A stretch of DNA of 27,913 bases from NCBI GenBank assembly GCA_045644665.1, contig JAZRHH010000019.1, positions 1-27,913 on the forward strand, given 5' to 3'. The DNA comes from RGIG9115 sp045644665. Its GTDB lineage: Bacteria > Bacillota > Clostridia > UBA1381. The notes below the pieces were generated by a model that was given only the letters and a program-made list of their open reading frames with translations, searched no databases and was not told where the DNA came from. Positions 16,726 to 25,400 of this stretch are shown piece after piece. The position numbers were made by a program, and so were the translations under genes. Each line of letters opens with the position of its first letter. Position 1 is the first letter of the stretch.

Positions 16726-17733
16726 TTAACCTCCGTTTTTTGCATTTAAATGCTCGTCATAGGTATCTGAAAATATGTGTTTCCCATCAGATCCGAGGAC
16801 AAAATAAAGTGCTGTAGTATCCTCCGGATAAAGTGCTGCTTTTATACATTCTTCTCCCGGTGATGCAATTGGACCTATAGGAAGACCGCTATTCATATAC
16901 GTATTATATGGTGAATCAATTTTTGTATCAGCAGTTGAAAGAACTGTTTTTCTTTCTTTGAGGATATACTGTACTGTTGCACATGATTGAAGACGCATAT
17001 TCTGCTCCAGCCTGTTATAAAATACGCCTGCAACCTTGGCTCTGTCCTCGCCAGAGTTAGACTCACGCTCTATAATAGACGCAAGAGTAACTATCTGGTC
17101 AACGGTCATACCAAGCTCATTTGCACGGTCATAGTATTCATCTAAAAATGCTTCATCAAATGCCTTAAGCATTGTATTTACAATTTCCTCTGCAGTATAG
17201 TCAAGAGGAAAGGCATATGTTGCAGGAAATAAATATCCCTCAAGACGCATTTCCCGCTCCGGCAGGTCTTTTAGAAATTTGTAGTCATAATCAAGTTTAA
17301 GGGCTTCGTAAAATTCTTCTTTGGGAACAAGAACGCTAAGCTTTTCGGCTATCTCACCAATTTCATAGCCCTCGGGAATTACAACCTTTACAGTTTCGGG
17401 CTGTGCGTTTATAAGCTCATTTAAAATTTCTGTGTAGCTCATTCCTGCCTGAACTTCTATTTGCCCTGTGCGTATTTTAGTGTCATATCCTTTTATTCTT
17501 GACATCAGCCTGAATACAAGCGGGAAACGAATAATTTCATTCTCTTTCATATATTCTGCCACGCCGCTGACTGTCATACCATCGGTAATGTTAACCGTGC
17601 CGCTGTTTTTTACGCTTATCACGTCTGAAAACGCAAATATTCCTGTAATTAAAGCAATTGAAATTACAGATGCTATAATAACAAGAGTTAAATGTTTTTT
17701 GGGATATGATTTTTCTTCTACATAGATACCCAT
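16726..17733 (-). CDS. mltG: Endolytic murein transglycosylase MltG
   Basis: MltG cuts nascent peptidoglycan strands in the membrane-proximal layer. One membrane segment lies at about residues 15-36, followed by a LysM-like region and the YceG domain with the catalytic block ASIIERESNSGEDRAKVAGV and, near the end, the SGLPIGPIASPG signature. I start at ATG 17731-17733, because AGAGGTGA (17741-17748) is correctly spaced; an upstream TTG at 17757 would include the ribosome site in the coding region. This gives 335 residues, normal for the family. The mltG end contains the ribosome site of trmR, so the two are translationally linked. Confidence 0.93.
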   Translation of the reverse strand: MGIYVEEKSYPKKHLTLVIIASVISIALITGIFAFSDVISVKNSGTVNITDGMTVSGVAEYMKENEIIRFPLVFRLMSRIKGYDTKIRTGQIEVQAGMSYTEILNELINAQPETVKVVIPEGYEIGEIAEKLSVLVPKEEFYEALKLDYDYKFLKDLPEREMRLEGYLFPATYAFPLDYTAEEIVNTMLKAFDEAFLDEYYDRANELGMTVDQIVTLASIIERESNSGEDRAKVAGVFYNRLEQNMRLQSCATVQYILKERKTVLSTADTKIDSPYNTYMNSGLPIGPIASPGEECIKAALYPEDTTALYFVLGSDGKHIFSDTYDEHLNAKNGG

Positions 17734-17772
17734 TTGTAAATCACCTCTTCCGGACAAAAGCGTCCAAAGAAT

Positions 17773-18321
17773 TTATTTAAGTACAAGTAATTTTCTGTTT
17801 TTTATAATATAGTCTGCTCCTGAAAGTATTGTAAGAGCGGTTGAAATCCAAACAGCTATATTTACCAAAATATATGTTACATTGTAAGGAATAAAAGAAA
17901 AAATCATAAGTACAAATGCAAGTATTATTGCAACCATTTGTGAAACTGTTTTTGCTTTTCCCCACATACTTGCAGCTATTATTTCTCCAGTACCTGCAGC
18001 TGCAAGTCTTATGCCAGACACAGCAAATTCACGAAGAAGTATTATAATAACAACCCATGGAGAAATTAAATCTATATCCATAAACACTAAAAATGCTGCA
18101 GTAGTTAGCATTTTGTCTGCAAGGGGGTCCATAAACTTTCCAAAGGTAGTTATCTGTCCGCTTGCTCTTGCAATTTTACCATCATAATAGTCTGTAAGGG
18201 AAGCTGCAGCAAAAATTAAAAGTGCAGCAATATTCCACAGCGTACCTCCGGCAAGTGCAAATGCCATAAAGAATGGTACAAGTAAAATTCTGATTATTGT
18301 AAGTTTATTTGGTGTATTCAT
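17773..18321 (-). CDS. pgsA: CDP-diacylglycerol-glycerol-3-phosphate 3-phosphatidyltransferase
   Basis: PgsA makes phosphatidylglycerophosphate, the committed step to phosphatidylglycerol. The CDP-alcohol phosphotransferase motif is complete: D44, D47-G48, A51-R52, G61, D65 and D69. Hydrophobic membrane helices make up most of the rest. I start at ATG 18319-18321 (182 residues), preceded by GAGAGGA at 11 bases; a longer frame to 18378 would overlap rimO by 41 bases and add a non-hydrophobic 19-residue extension. The rimO-pgsA order is common in Clostridia. Cardiolipin synthase of the same fold is a less likely alternative. Confidence 0.92.
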   Translation of the reverse strand: MNTPNKLTIIRILLVPFFMAFALAGGTLWNIAALLIFAAASLTDYYDGKIARASGQITTFGKFMDPLADKMLTTAAFLVFMDIDLISPWVVIIILLREFAVSGIRLAAAGTGEIIAASMWGKAKTVSQMVAIILAFVLMIFSFIPYNVTYILVNIAVWISTALTILSGADYIIKNRKLLVLK

Positions 18322-18337
18322 ATATATCACATTCCTC

Positions 18338-19663
18338 TCAAACAGTTTTCCCCGTAAGGTCATATTCATCACAGTCAAGAACTTCTACCATTACAAATTC
18401 TCCCGGCAGAACCTCATCCTGTGCTGCAAAATATACAAGTCCGTCTACATCTATACTGTCTGCTTTGCTTCTGCCATAGTACAGATAGCTTTCTGTGTCG
18501 TATCCCTCACAAAGCACCTCTACTGTCTTCCCTAGCTTTTCCTTGTTTTTTTCAAGGCTGATTTTGCTTTGTATTTCCATAAGGGTATTGTATCTTAATT
18601 CTTTTGTATCCTCGTCTATTTGACAGTCAAAGTCTGCCGCAGGAGTTCCTTCCTCCGCAGAATATTTAAACACTCCTACACGGTCAAGCTTGGCTTCCTT
18701 GATAAAATCTGCCAAGGCATTAAACTGCTCATCAGTTTCGCCCGGGAATCCGACAATTATTGATGTACGGATTGTAACATCCGGAACGCTCTTTCGTATA
18801 TCGTTTATACGCTTTTTTATTTCTGCTCCGTTTGTACGGCGCGCCATACGCCTGAGAATTGTATCATCTATATGCTGAATTGGCATATCAATGTACGGGC
18901 ACAGTTTTTCCTCTGTTTTAAAGGTGTCTATAAGCTCATCGGTTATTGCCTCTGTATAGAAGTAATGCACTCTAACCCACTTTAGCTTATCTATAGCACA
19001 AAGCTTTTTAAGAAGCTCTGCAAGAGCATATTTCCCGTACAAATCAATTCCATACCTCGTTGTATCCTGGGCAATAACAATAAGCTCTTTTACTCCGCTA
19101 TCCGCAAGGCTCTTTGCTTCCTCAACAATATCTTCCACGGCGCGACTTCTATACTTTCCGCGTATTTTGGGAATAGCACAGTAGGTACAGTTATTATCGC
19201 ATCCCTCAGAAATTTTGATATATGCAGATGCGCCGCCTGTTGTAACAAGTCTTGGAAGACCTTCAGGAATTTCGCAGTTCATGTGACCAAAAAGCAGGGG
19301 TCTCTCGCCCTTTTCTGCCTTGTCTATAATATCTGCAATGTTATGGTAGTCGCCTACTCCCACAACTGCATTTATTTCCGGAAACTCTTTTAGTACCTCT
19401 TCGTTGTACCTCTCTGCAAGACAGCCTGTAACAATAAGGAGCTTACATCTTCCTGATTTATACTCTGCCATTTCAAGAATTGTGTCTATAGACTCCTGCT
19501 TTGCTGCCTCAATAAAGCCGCAGGTATTAACTATTATTACATCTGCCTCTGCCGGGTCATTTACAAGAGCATGTCCTCTCTCTGCAAGAATACCAAGCAT
19601 TATTTCGGAATCCGTTCTGTTCTTGGCACAGCCAAGAGAAATCATTCCAACATTAAAACTCAT
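18338..19663 (-). CDS. rimO: Ribosomal protein S12 methylthiotransferase RimO
   Basis: RimO adds a methylthio group to the conserved aspartate of ribosomal protein S12. It has two iron-sulfur sites: the N-terminal MTTase domain cysteines C12, C48 and C81, and the radical SAM cluster C155-x3-C159-x2-C162 (GCDNNCTYC). A C-terminal TRAM-like domain (about 375-441) binds the substrate. The opening ISLGCAKNRTDSE is typical of RimO rather than of MiaB. The length of 441 residues is normal. The ATG lies inside the 3' end of recX (11-base overlap), with AAAGG about 11 bases ahead. Confidence 0.95.
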   Translation of the reverse strand: MSFNVGMISLGCAKNRTDSEIMLGILAERGHALVNDPAEADVIIVNTCGFIEAAKQESIDTILEMAEYKSGRCKLLIVTGCLAERYNEEVLKEFPEINAVVGVGDYHNIADIIDKAEKGERPLLFGHMNCEIPEGLPRLVTTGGASAYIKISEGCDNNCTYCAIPKIRGKYRSRAVEDIVEEAKSLADSGVKELIVIAQDTTRYGIDLYGKYALAELLKKLCAIDKLKWVRVHYFYTEAITDELIDTFKTEEKLCPYIDMPIQHIDDTILRRMARRTNGAEIKKRINDIRKSVPDVTIRTSIIVGFPGETDEQFNALADFIKEAKLDRVGVFKYSAEEGTPAADFDCQIDEDTKELRYNTLMEIQSKISLEKNKEKLGKTVEVLCEGYDTESYLYYGRSKADSIDVDGLVYFAAQDEVLPGEFVMVEVLDCDEYDLTGKTV

Positions 19664-20117
19664 TTGTCTTTAACCTTTCTATTGCACGTTTAATATCCGT
19701 TAAACCATATCCACGATACATAAAATATCTAATTGCACGTTCTATATCCTTTTTTTCAAAGGAGCCCTTTAGCTTCTTACTTACAAGCTCCATAAGCACT
19801 TCGCTGTTATCTTCAATCTCATAAAGTGCAGCTTCAGCAAGTTCCGGATTTATACCACGTTTTAAAAGCTCCGCCTTTATCCTGTGTTTCCCATACTTCT
19901 TTAAATTGCTTAAATCCCGCGCAAGAGCCATAGCATAATTTTCGTCATTTAAAAATCCGTACTCTTTACAAAACTCAATTGCAAAATCTATATCCTCACT
20001 CTCGCCGCCAAAGCGATAAAGCTTTTCCCTGAGCTCATGTTCCGAGTGGTTTCTGAACTCAAGTACTCTAAGGGCTTTTTCTTTTACATCTTCTTTTGTT
20101 GGTTTATTATTGTTCAT
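19653..20117 (-). CDS. recX: Regulatory protein RecX
   Basis: RecX modulates RecA filaments. The protein of about 154 residues shows the tandem three-helix pattern of the family, including the repeats starting LRVLEFRNHSEHELREKL and the C-terminal YFMYRGYGLTDIKRAIERL. recA is not in the window. Start choice is uncertain: ATG 20115-20117 is preferred, while a TTG at 20121-20123 would add two residues. Neither has a ribosome site, and both lie within the end of the HD hydrolase gene, so translation probably depends on ribosomes finishing that gene. Confidence 0.88.
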   Translation of the reverse strand: MNNNKPTKEDVKEKALRVLEFRNHSEHELREKLYRFGGESEDIDFAIEFCKEYGFLNDENYAMALARDLSNLKKYGKHRIKAELLKRGINPELAEAALYEIEDNSEVLMELVSKKLKGSFEKKDIERAIRYFMYRGYGLTDIKRAIERLKTNEF

Positions 20118-21297
20118 AATCAAAATATCTAAACATTTGACCGAAGTCTACACCTGCTACTACTTTGTTTTTATATTTTTCTCTCAGGTTCTTATAGCCT
20201 GACATAAGAGCATTAGGACACACTCCATACTCAATCGACAAGTACGCTTCCATAAACGCAGACAGGTGGTCGCAACAGCGTATTATCTGTCCGTCAATGG
20301 GAGAAAATTCGTCGCTGTTATAATTTTCAGAAATTTCATCAGATGTAAGAATTTCTATTTTTTCGTCCTTTATTACTTTTGAAGAAAATTCGTCCTGTAT
20401 AAAATATCGTATCTGCTCATGCCAGTCTCTTGGAAGTAGAGGATAAATTGTACCCTCTACCTGTTCCTCTTCTATGCTTCTTATAATATCGTCAAGCCCC
20501 TCAACTCCGGATTTGACCGGTGACACTATATCACGGGTAAGAGCCTCCGGCATATCATGAAACAGACCGCCAAAAAAGTTGTTTTCACATCTTTTTGCAC
20601 ACGCCTTTGCTTCCAAGGAAGCGAGATATGATAACGTTGCAACTACAAGCATATGTCCCATTACAAAGGTGTTTGGAACTCTTGAAGCCTTTGACCAACG
20701 CTGCTGATAGCGTAGCTTACCCAAAAGCTTTAAAAATTCCTTAAGGTAAGGACTTCCCATAAAATATTTGTATCCGTCAAAGGTATCACAGCCGGCAAGT
20801 CCGCTTATCATATCTTTTTTTACAGTTTCAATTCCGTAAGTTTCCTTGTTTAAGGGATATATTACCTGAAATTCAAAGTATGAAGCCTGATAGTGTGCTG
20901 CACGAAGTATCTCTTTCTCAAGTGCAGCGTATGTATCATCCCTGTAATACCTTTTCATTCTTTCAAAAAATCCGCCCTCTACAGGTGACAGAATATTTTC
21001 AAGCTGGGTAAACACCCATTCATTTAGCTGAGAACCTTTTTCCTTTACAAGCTTATGATAAATGGGAGGCTTAATATCTGTTACGATTATTCTGTGGAAA
21101 AATTCAAATATTCCGCCCTCTATAAGCTTTTGATAGTCTACCCCGTCACCCTCACATTTTGCAAGGACATAAGCATAGAACATTTTATGTGCCTGCTTAT
21201 CAAGCTCAGTAAAACCTACCCAAGGTCTTATATGGTCGTTCCAGCGCTGAATTGAAGCTGCTTCATATATAGTTGATATAAGAGCTTTTGTAATCAT
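20107..21297 (-). CDS. HD-domain hydrolase, YfbR-like
   Basis: The C-terminal half holds an HD phosphohydrolase site: H215 (GHML), H247-D248 (GGLFHDMPEALTRD) and SPVK nearby, a pattern like 5'-deoxynucleotidase YfbR and relatives (HD..E..TGD..TPVK). The substrate cannot be told. The N-terminal half (about 10-140) starts with a comparable QRW...R...LDKQAH layout but has no HD pair. The length of 396 residues is about twice that of YfbR. The ATG at 21297 has AAGGAGATAGG ahead. It follows the TIGR03936 gene by 15 bases and overlaps recX. Confidence 0.8.
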   Translation of the reverse strand: MITKALISTIYEAASIQRWNDHIRPWVGFTELDKQAHKMFYAYVLAKCEGDGVDYQKLIEGGIFEFFHRIIVTDIKPPIYHKLVKEKGSQLNEWVFTQLENILSPVEGGFFERMKRYYRDDTYAALEKEILRAAHYQASYFEFQVIYPLNKETYGIETVKKDMISGLAGCDTFDGYKYFMGSPYLKEFLKLLGKLRYQQRWSKASRVPNTFVMGHMLVVATLSYLASLEAKACAKRCENNFFGGLFHDMPEALTRDIVSPVKSGVEGLDDIIRSIEEEQVEGTIYPLLPRDWHEQIRYFIQDEFSSKVIKDEKIEILTSDEISENYNSDEFSPIDGQIIRCCDHLSAFMEAYLSIEYGVCPNALMSGYKNLREKYKNKVVAGVDFGQMFRYFDYEQ

Positions 21298-21312
21298 AAC
21301 CCTATCTCCTTA

Positions 21313-21969
21313 TTATTCTTCTCCCGGAAGAACAAGTCTGTCACGGTGTATACATATAAATTCATGCATAAAGTCAGCCTGAAAATTCTCCATTGCAGCT
21401 ATAACAGTTTCCGGCTTCAGGTTATAGCTGTTTGAGCAGGAAAGTCGCATTTTGTATGTTACAATACCATCTTCCCTGTTTATTTCCTCAAGGCTGTGAA
21501 TATGAGATCTTATATCGGACGGCTTTTCGCCGCTTTTTGATTTCTTTATTACTACAAGTGAATTTTCCTTTAGGAAATTTTGCACATCAGGATATACGCT
21601 TCCCTTTTTTAGCTCTACTAAAACCTTGTAGTCTGCAAATTGAATTTTTGTAAGGTCAATTTCTTTTGCCTTTAGCCTATAAACGCTTTTAATTTCAAAG
21701 CCCGGTGGGAGTGCGCTGTTTATCCGGGACTTTATTTCTTCTACAGAAAATTCATCCTCAAATCCAACCTTCATATACTCCCCATCTGATGTTACACCAA
21801 CAGAAAGAGGCATTGCAACTGTCATTACTGGATGAGGATTAAAACCCTCGGAAAACAAAAAGTTTACACCGCTTCTTCTTACTGCTCTATGAAACATTCT
21901 TATAAAATCCAGGTGTGAAATATATTTTACCCGTTCATCTCTTGTGTATTTAAGAATATATTTACTCAT
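21313..21969 (-). CDS. TIGR03936 / DUF2344 radical SAM-associated protein
   Basis: This 218-residue protein begins with the family pattern (KYTRDERVKYISHLD, then SEGFNPHP and a methionine- and proline-containing MPLSVGVTS). It belongs to DUF2344, a family found next to or fused with TIGR03960 radical SAM proteins. No catalytic residues are known. The gene overlaps the radical SAM gene by 8 bases, so the two are probably translated together and act as partners. In many bacteria the pair is followed by RNase G and ribosomal protein genes; here an HD hydrolase follows. Confidence 0.88.
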   Translation of the reverse strand: MSKYILKYTRDERVKYISHLDFIRMFHRAVRRSGVNFLFSEGFNPHPVMTVAMPLSVGVTSDGEYMKVGFEDEFSVEEIKSRINSALPPGFEIKSVYRLKAKEIDLTKIQFADYKVLVELKKGSVYPDVQNFLKENSLVVIKKSKSGEKPSDIRSHIHSLEEINREDGIVTYKMRLSCSNSYNLKPETVIAAMENFQADFMHEFICIHRDRLVLPGEE

Positions 21970-23803
21970 AACAAACCCCCGTTTTAAAAGATGCTATGCC
22001 GCAGCCGGCACACTTTTCACGACAGTTTGCCGTTGTTTCCTCTCGTCTTGCCTTTTCGCTTTCATTTTGGAGGAATTTCTTTGTAACTCCCACATCTATG
22101 TGGTCCCAAGGAAGTACCTCGTCATATGACCTTTCTCTTGATGCATAAAAGTCCGGATCTACCCCGCACTCATCAAAGGCTTGCATCCAAAGGTCAAACT
22201 TAAAGTGTTCTCCCCAGCCGTCAAACTTACAGCCAAGCTCTACCGCCCTTTTTATAACAGGAGCAAGACGTCTGTCTCCCCTTGCAAAAACACCTTCAAG
22301 GAAGCTTGTCTTATCATCATGCCAGTTATATCTAATTCTTTTTGACTTTATCGCACCCTTTAAAATATCCTGCTTTTCTATCATTTCAGCTCTTGTTATT
22401 TGTCTGTCCCACTGGAAAGCTGTAAATGGCTTTGGAACAAAGTTTGAGGTGCTGACTGTTATATTAATATTCTTTGCCCGCTCTTCCTTTGGTGTTTCAA
22501 AGTACACGGACAAAACTTCCTCTGCAAGTGCCGCAATTCCTCTTACGTCCTCGTCTGTTTCTGTAGGAAGACCAAGCATAAAGTACAGTTTTACATTGGT
22601 GTATCCACCGCCAAATAACATTCTGACAGATGCTTTGATATCTTCCTCTGTAATATTTTTATTTATAACATCACGAAGTCTTTGAGTACCTGCTTCCGGA
22701 GCAAAGGTAATACCTGATTTTCTTACTTTTTGAACTCTCTCCATAAGCTCCATAGAAAAGTTATCTATTCTAAGCGACGGAAGTGAAAGATTTATTTTCT
22801 TCTTCTCTGTAATGTCAAGCAAATCATTAGTAAGCCTTGGAAGTTCTGTGTAGTCACTTGTAGAAAGAGACGAAAGTGAAATTTCATCATAACCGCTGGA
22901 TGATAAAAGCTTTTCTGCAATAGACAAAAGCCTGTCTGCGCTTCTCTCTCTTACAGGTCTGTACACATATCCTGCCTGGCAAAATCTGCAACCTCTTATA
23001 CAGCCTCTGAAAACCTCAAGTACTGCTCTGTCATGAACAATCTCACCAAAGGGTACAATAATGGTTTCAGGTGTAGCGCAGTTTGAAAAATCTTTTATTA
23101 TACGCTTTGTTATTTTAGGAGGCGCATCAGGAGTGTTTGGTTTAATTTCCTTTACAGTTCCGTCAGTGTTATACTCTATATCATAAAACGATGGCACATA
23201 CACTCCGGGGATTTTTGCTACTCTATGCAAAAATTCCGAGCGCTCTTTTTTTGCTTCTTTCCATGATATATATTCGTCCATTATCTCGTGCATAACTTCT
23301 TCCCCTTCGCCAAGGATAAAGAAGTCAATAAAGTCTGCAATAGGCTCTGCGTTATATGCACAGGGTCCCCCTGCACACACAAATGGATGCTCCTCGCCTC
23401 TCTCCTTTGAAAGAAGCGGAACATCTGCAAGGTCAAGCATATTTACAATATTTGAATAGGAAAGCTCGTATTGCAAGGTAAAGCCAAGGAAATCAAAATT
23501 TGTTACCTCGTCACCTGTTTCAAGAGCAAAAAGCTTCATGTTTCGCTCTCTCATATGCCCTTCCATATCTGTCCATGGCGCAAAAACCCTCTCACAATAT
23601 GTATCCTCACGGGAGTTTAAAGTGTGGTAGAGGATTTTAATTCCAAGGTGGGACATGGCAATTTCGTACAGATCAGGGAAGCAAAATCCAAACCTGATTT
23701 TTACATTGTTTTTATCTTTTATGCAGGCATTAAGCTCCCCGCCTGTGTAACGAGTAGGCTTTTGTACCTGCATAAGTATTTTGTCACGCTCTGTATAATG
23801 CAT
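21962..23803 (-). CDS. TIGR03960 B12-binding-type radical SAM protein
   Basis: This 613-residue protein has an N-terminal cobalamin-binding-like region (about 30-180), the radical SAM cluster C268-x3-C272-x2-C275 (GCIRGCRFCQAG), and a C-terminal cysteine set C594, C598, C601 and C611 that could hold a second metal or cluster. This matches the TIGR03960 family, whose reaction is unknown to me. The ATG has AAGAGGTAA ahead. It is 10 bases after gerW and overlaps its partner gene. The length is normal for the family and no truncation is seen. Confidence 0.9.
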   Translation of the reverse strand: MHYTERDKILMQVQKPTRYTGGELNACIKDKNNVKIRFGFCFPDLYEIAMSHLGIKILYHTLNSREDTYCERVFAPWTDMEGHMRERNMKLFALETGDEVTNFDFLGFTLQYELSYSNIVNMLDLADVPLLSKERGEEHPFVCAGGPCAYNAEPIADFIDFFILGEGEEVMHEIMDEYISWKEAKKERSEFLHRVAKIPGVYVPSFYDIEYNTDGTVKEIKPNTPDAPPKITKRIIKDFSNCATPETIIVPFGEIVHDRAVLEVFRGCIRGCRFCQAGYVYRPVRERSADRLLSIAEKLLSSSGYDEISLSSLSTSDYTELPRLTNDLLDITEKKKINLSLPSLRIDNFSMELMERVQKVRKSGITFAPEAGTQRLRDVINKNITEEDIKASVRMLFGGGYTNVKLYFMLGLPTETDEDVRGIAALAEEVLSVYFETPKEERAKNINITVSTSNFVPKPFTAFQWDRQITRAEMIEKQDILKGAIKSKRIRYNWHDDKTSFLEGVFARGDRRLAPVIKRAVELGCKFDGWGEHFKFDLWMQAFDECGVDPDFYASRERSYDEVLPWDHIDVGVTKKFLQNESEKARREETTANCREKCAGCGIASFKTGVCYE

Positions 23804-23813
23804 ATATTACCTC

Positions 23814-24236
23814 TTAGTCGATAATTTCTATTTTTTCTTTGTTTTCCTTTTTCTTCTCAGAGAAGCCTGAGATAGTCTTATTTATTTTATCAATCATATC
23901 AGGCATAAGGTCTACTATTTTGTCAAGAGCCGTTACGCCGCCATTTGAAACAGGAAGATATCTTACGTTTCCGTTTGTAACAACCAAAAAACCTGACGGC
24001 TTTACTGTTGCACCGCCGCCGCAGCCGCCGCCAAACATTTTTTCAGAAACGGCAGAGCCTGCCTTTGGTGCAAAGTCGCTGCCGCCTGCTCCAAAACCAA
24101 ATGATACCTGTGAAATTGGAATTATAACTGTACCGCCACCACAATCAACAGCGTCACCTACAACGGTATCAACATCTACCATTAACTTTATGTTGTTCAT
24201 TGCTGAATCCATTAACCCTTGTATTGCATGATTCAT
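23814..24236 (-). CDS. gerW: GerW/YtfJ family sporulation protein
   Basis: The 140-residue product has the family layout: a short N-terminal helix, a central VIIPISQVSFGFGAGG strand and glycine-rich turn, a second glycine-rich segment with one cysteine (GGGCGGGA), FLVV with the following strand, and a charged C-terminal helix. In Bacillus, YtfJ (GerW) is needed for normal spore germination. The neighbour DUF2953 gene matches the ytfI-ytfJ pair. It suggests, but does not prove, that the organism forms spores, because members also occur in non-sporulating Clostridia. AAAGGAAAG precedes the ATG. Confidence 0.88.
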   Translation of the reverse strand: MNHAIQGLMDSAMNNIKLMVDVDTVVGDAVDCGGGTVIIPISQVSFGFGAGGSDFAPKAGSAVSEKMFGGGCGGGATVKPSGFLVVTNGNVRYLPVSNGGVTALDKIVDLMPDMIDKINKTISGFSEKKKENKEKIEIID

Positions 24237-24251
24237 TTTTATCTTTCCTTT

Positions 24252-24773
24252 CTAGTCTTTTATTTTTCTATATAGCCCTAAAGCTTTTATTCCTATACTG
24301 ATAATATGCATAATGCGAACTCTGACTATGCACAAATATTGTATATCAAATTTTTCCCTTTCAAAATCAGGTGTTATTTTCACATCCCATTTTTTTACGG
24401 TTGTATTATGGTGTATTGCCGACAGAGCCGTATATACAACGCCGTTTAATGCACCTGTAAGTACACCTGTGTGGGCTGCATCTCCTGTTCCAAAGTCAAT
24501 AGCAAGAGAAAGATTTTCAAAAATTATACATTTGTCCGATATATACTCTGCAAAGATTTTTATATCCTCAGAAAAGGTTATAATCTTTTTTACATAGGAC
24601 ATTGTATTTTTTTTTGTTTTCGGCGGCTTTTGGGACTTTTTTTGTTTTTTTGAAGGCTTTCGCCACTTTAAAAATAAAACCTGAATATAAAAATCGTCCT
24701 TTTTTAAAACTGCTTTTACGGGAACAAAAAGTAAAAGCAGGAAAAGCACCAAAATTATAAGTGCAACATACAA
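24252..24773 (-). CDS. DUF2953 membrane-anchored protein (YtfI-like)
   Basis: The 173-residue protein starts with a hydrophobic anchor (residues 2-20), then a lysine- and proline-rich basic linker (about 37-57), then a domain with TALSAIHHNT and a last segment with a second hydrophobic patch. It fits DUF2953, which is usually next to ytfJ/gerW. The start is TTG at 24771-24773: an in-frame stop lies three codons upstream and GGCGGTGA is suitably placed. The role is unknown; association with sporulation is inferred from the neighbour. Confidence 0.8.
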   Translation of the reverse strand: MYVALIILVLFLLLLFVPVKAVLKKDDFYIQVLFLKWRKPSKKQKKSQKPPKTKKNTMSYVKKIITFSEDIKIFAEYISDKCIIFENLSLAIDFGTGDAAHTGVLTGALNGVVYTALSAIHHNTTVKKWDVKITPDFEREKFDIQYLCIVRVRIMHIISIGIKALGLYRKIKD

Positions 24774-24796
24774 ATCCTGTCACCGCCCTTTTTAAT

Positions 24797-25387
24797 TTAT
24801 TCTGTGGCTTCAGTTTCTATTTTGCTTTCTTCATCTGTTATAATTTCATCAATTGTTATCTGGTCAACATTTCCCGCAATTTGCTCTATGTTAACATCAG
24901 GCAACTCTGACAAATTATTTAGTCCGAAGCATCTTAGAAAATCTACTGTGGTTCCGTAAAGTATTGGTCTGCCGGGGGCGTTTAGTCTTCCGCGTTCCTC
25001 AACCAGTCCACGCTCTACAAGTCTGTTTACAGCGCCGTCTGCGTTAATGCCTCGTATGTATTCTATTCCGCTTTTGGTAATAGGCTGCTTATATGCAATA
25101 ATTGCAAGAGTTTCCATTGCAGCATTTGAAAGAGCTTGTCTTCTTTGCTCTCCAAGTATTACCTGAATATAAGAATAATATTCCGGCCTTGAACATATCT
25201 GGTATCCGTCATTAATATCAATTATTGTAAATCCGCGGTGGTCTGTATTATACTCATCCTTAAGGTCTTGTACGGCCTTTTCGATTTCATTTATCTCTAC
25301 ATCAAGGGCAAGGGCAAGCTGTGCTGATTTTACACTTTCGCCTGCAGCAAAAAGTATACCCTCTACTGCGTATTTTAAGTTATCCAT
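24797..25387 (-). CDS. scpB: Segregation and condensation protein ScpB
   Basis: ScpB is the winged-helix dimer that binds ScpA and helps load SMC onto DNA. The product shows two winged-helix units, with EGILFAAGE near the start and the family block ALSNAAMETLAIIAYKQP and GRPILYGTT. I start at ATG 25385-25387 because GGAGG lies 5 bases ahead; a longer TTG form to 25414 would run into scpA. The length of 196 residues is typical; the final about 35 residues are acidic and variable. Gap to scpA is 13 bases. Confidence 0.94.
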   Translation of the reverse strand: MDNLKYAVEGILFAAGESVKSAQLALALDVEINEIEKAVQDLKDEYNTDHRGFTIIDINDGYQICSRPEYYSYIQVILGEQRRQALSNAAMETLAIIAYKQPITKSGIEYIRGINADGAVNRLVERGLVEERGRLNAPGRPILYGTTVDFLRCFGLNNLSELPDVNIEQIAGNVDQITIDEIITDEESKIETEATE

Positions 25388-25400
25388 TAAATCCTCCGTT

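Noticed and set aside
23839..24231. Plus-strand proline-rich frame opposite gerW
   Set aside because: It mirrors the glycine-rich codons of gerW on the other strand (GGN read as NCC), a typical shadow.
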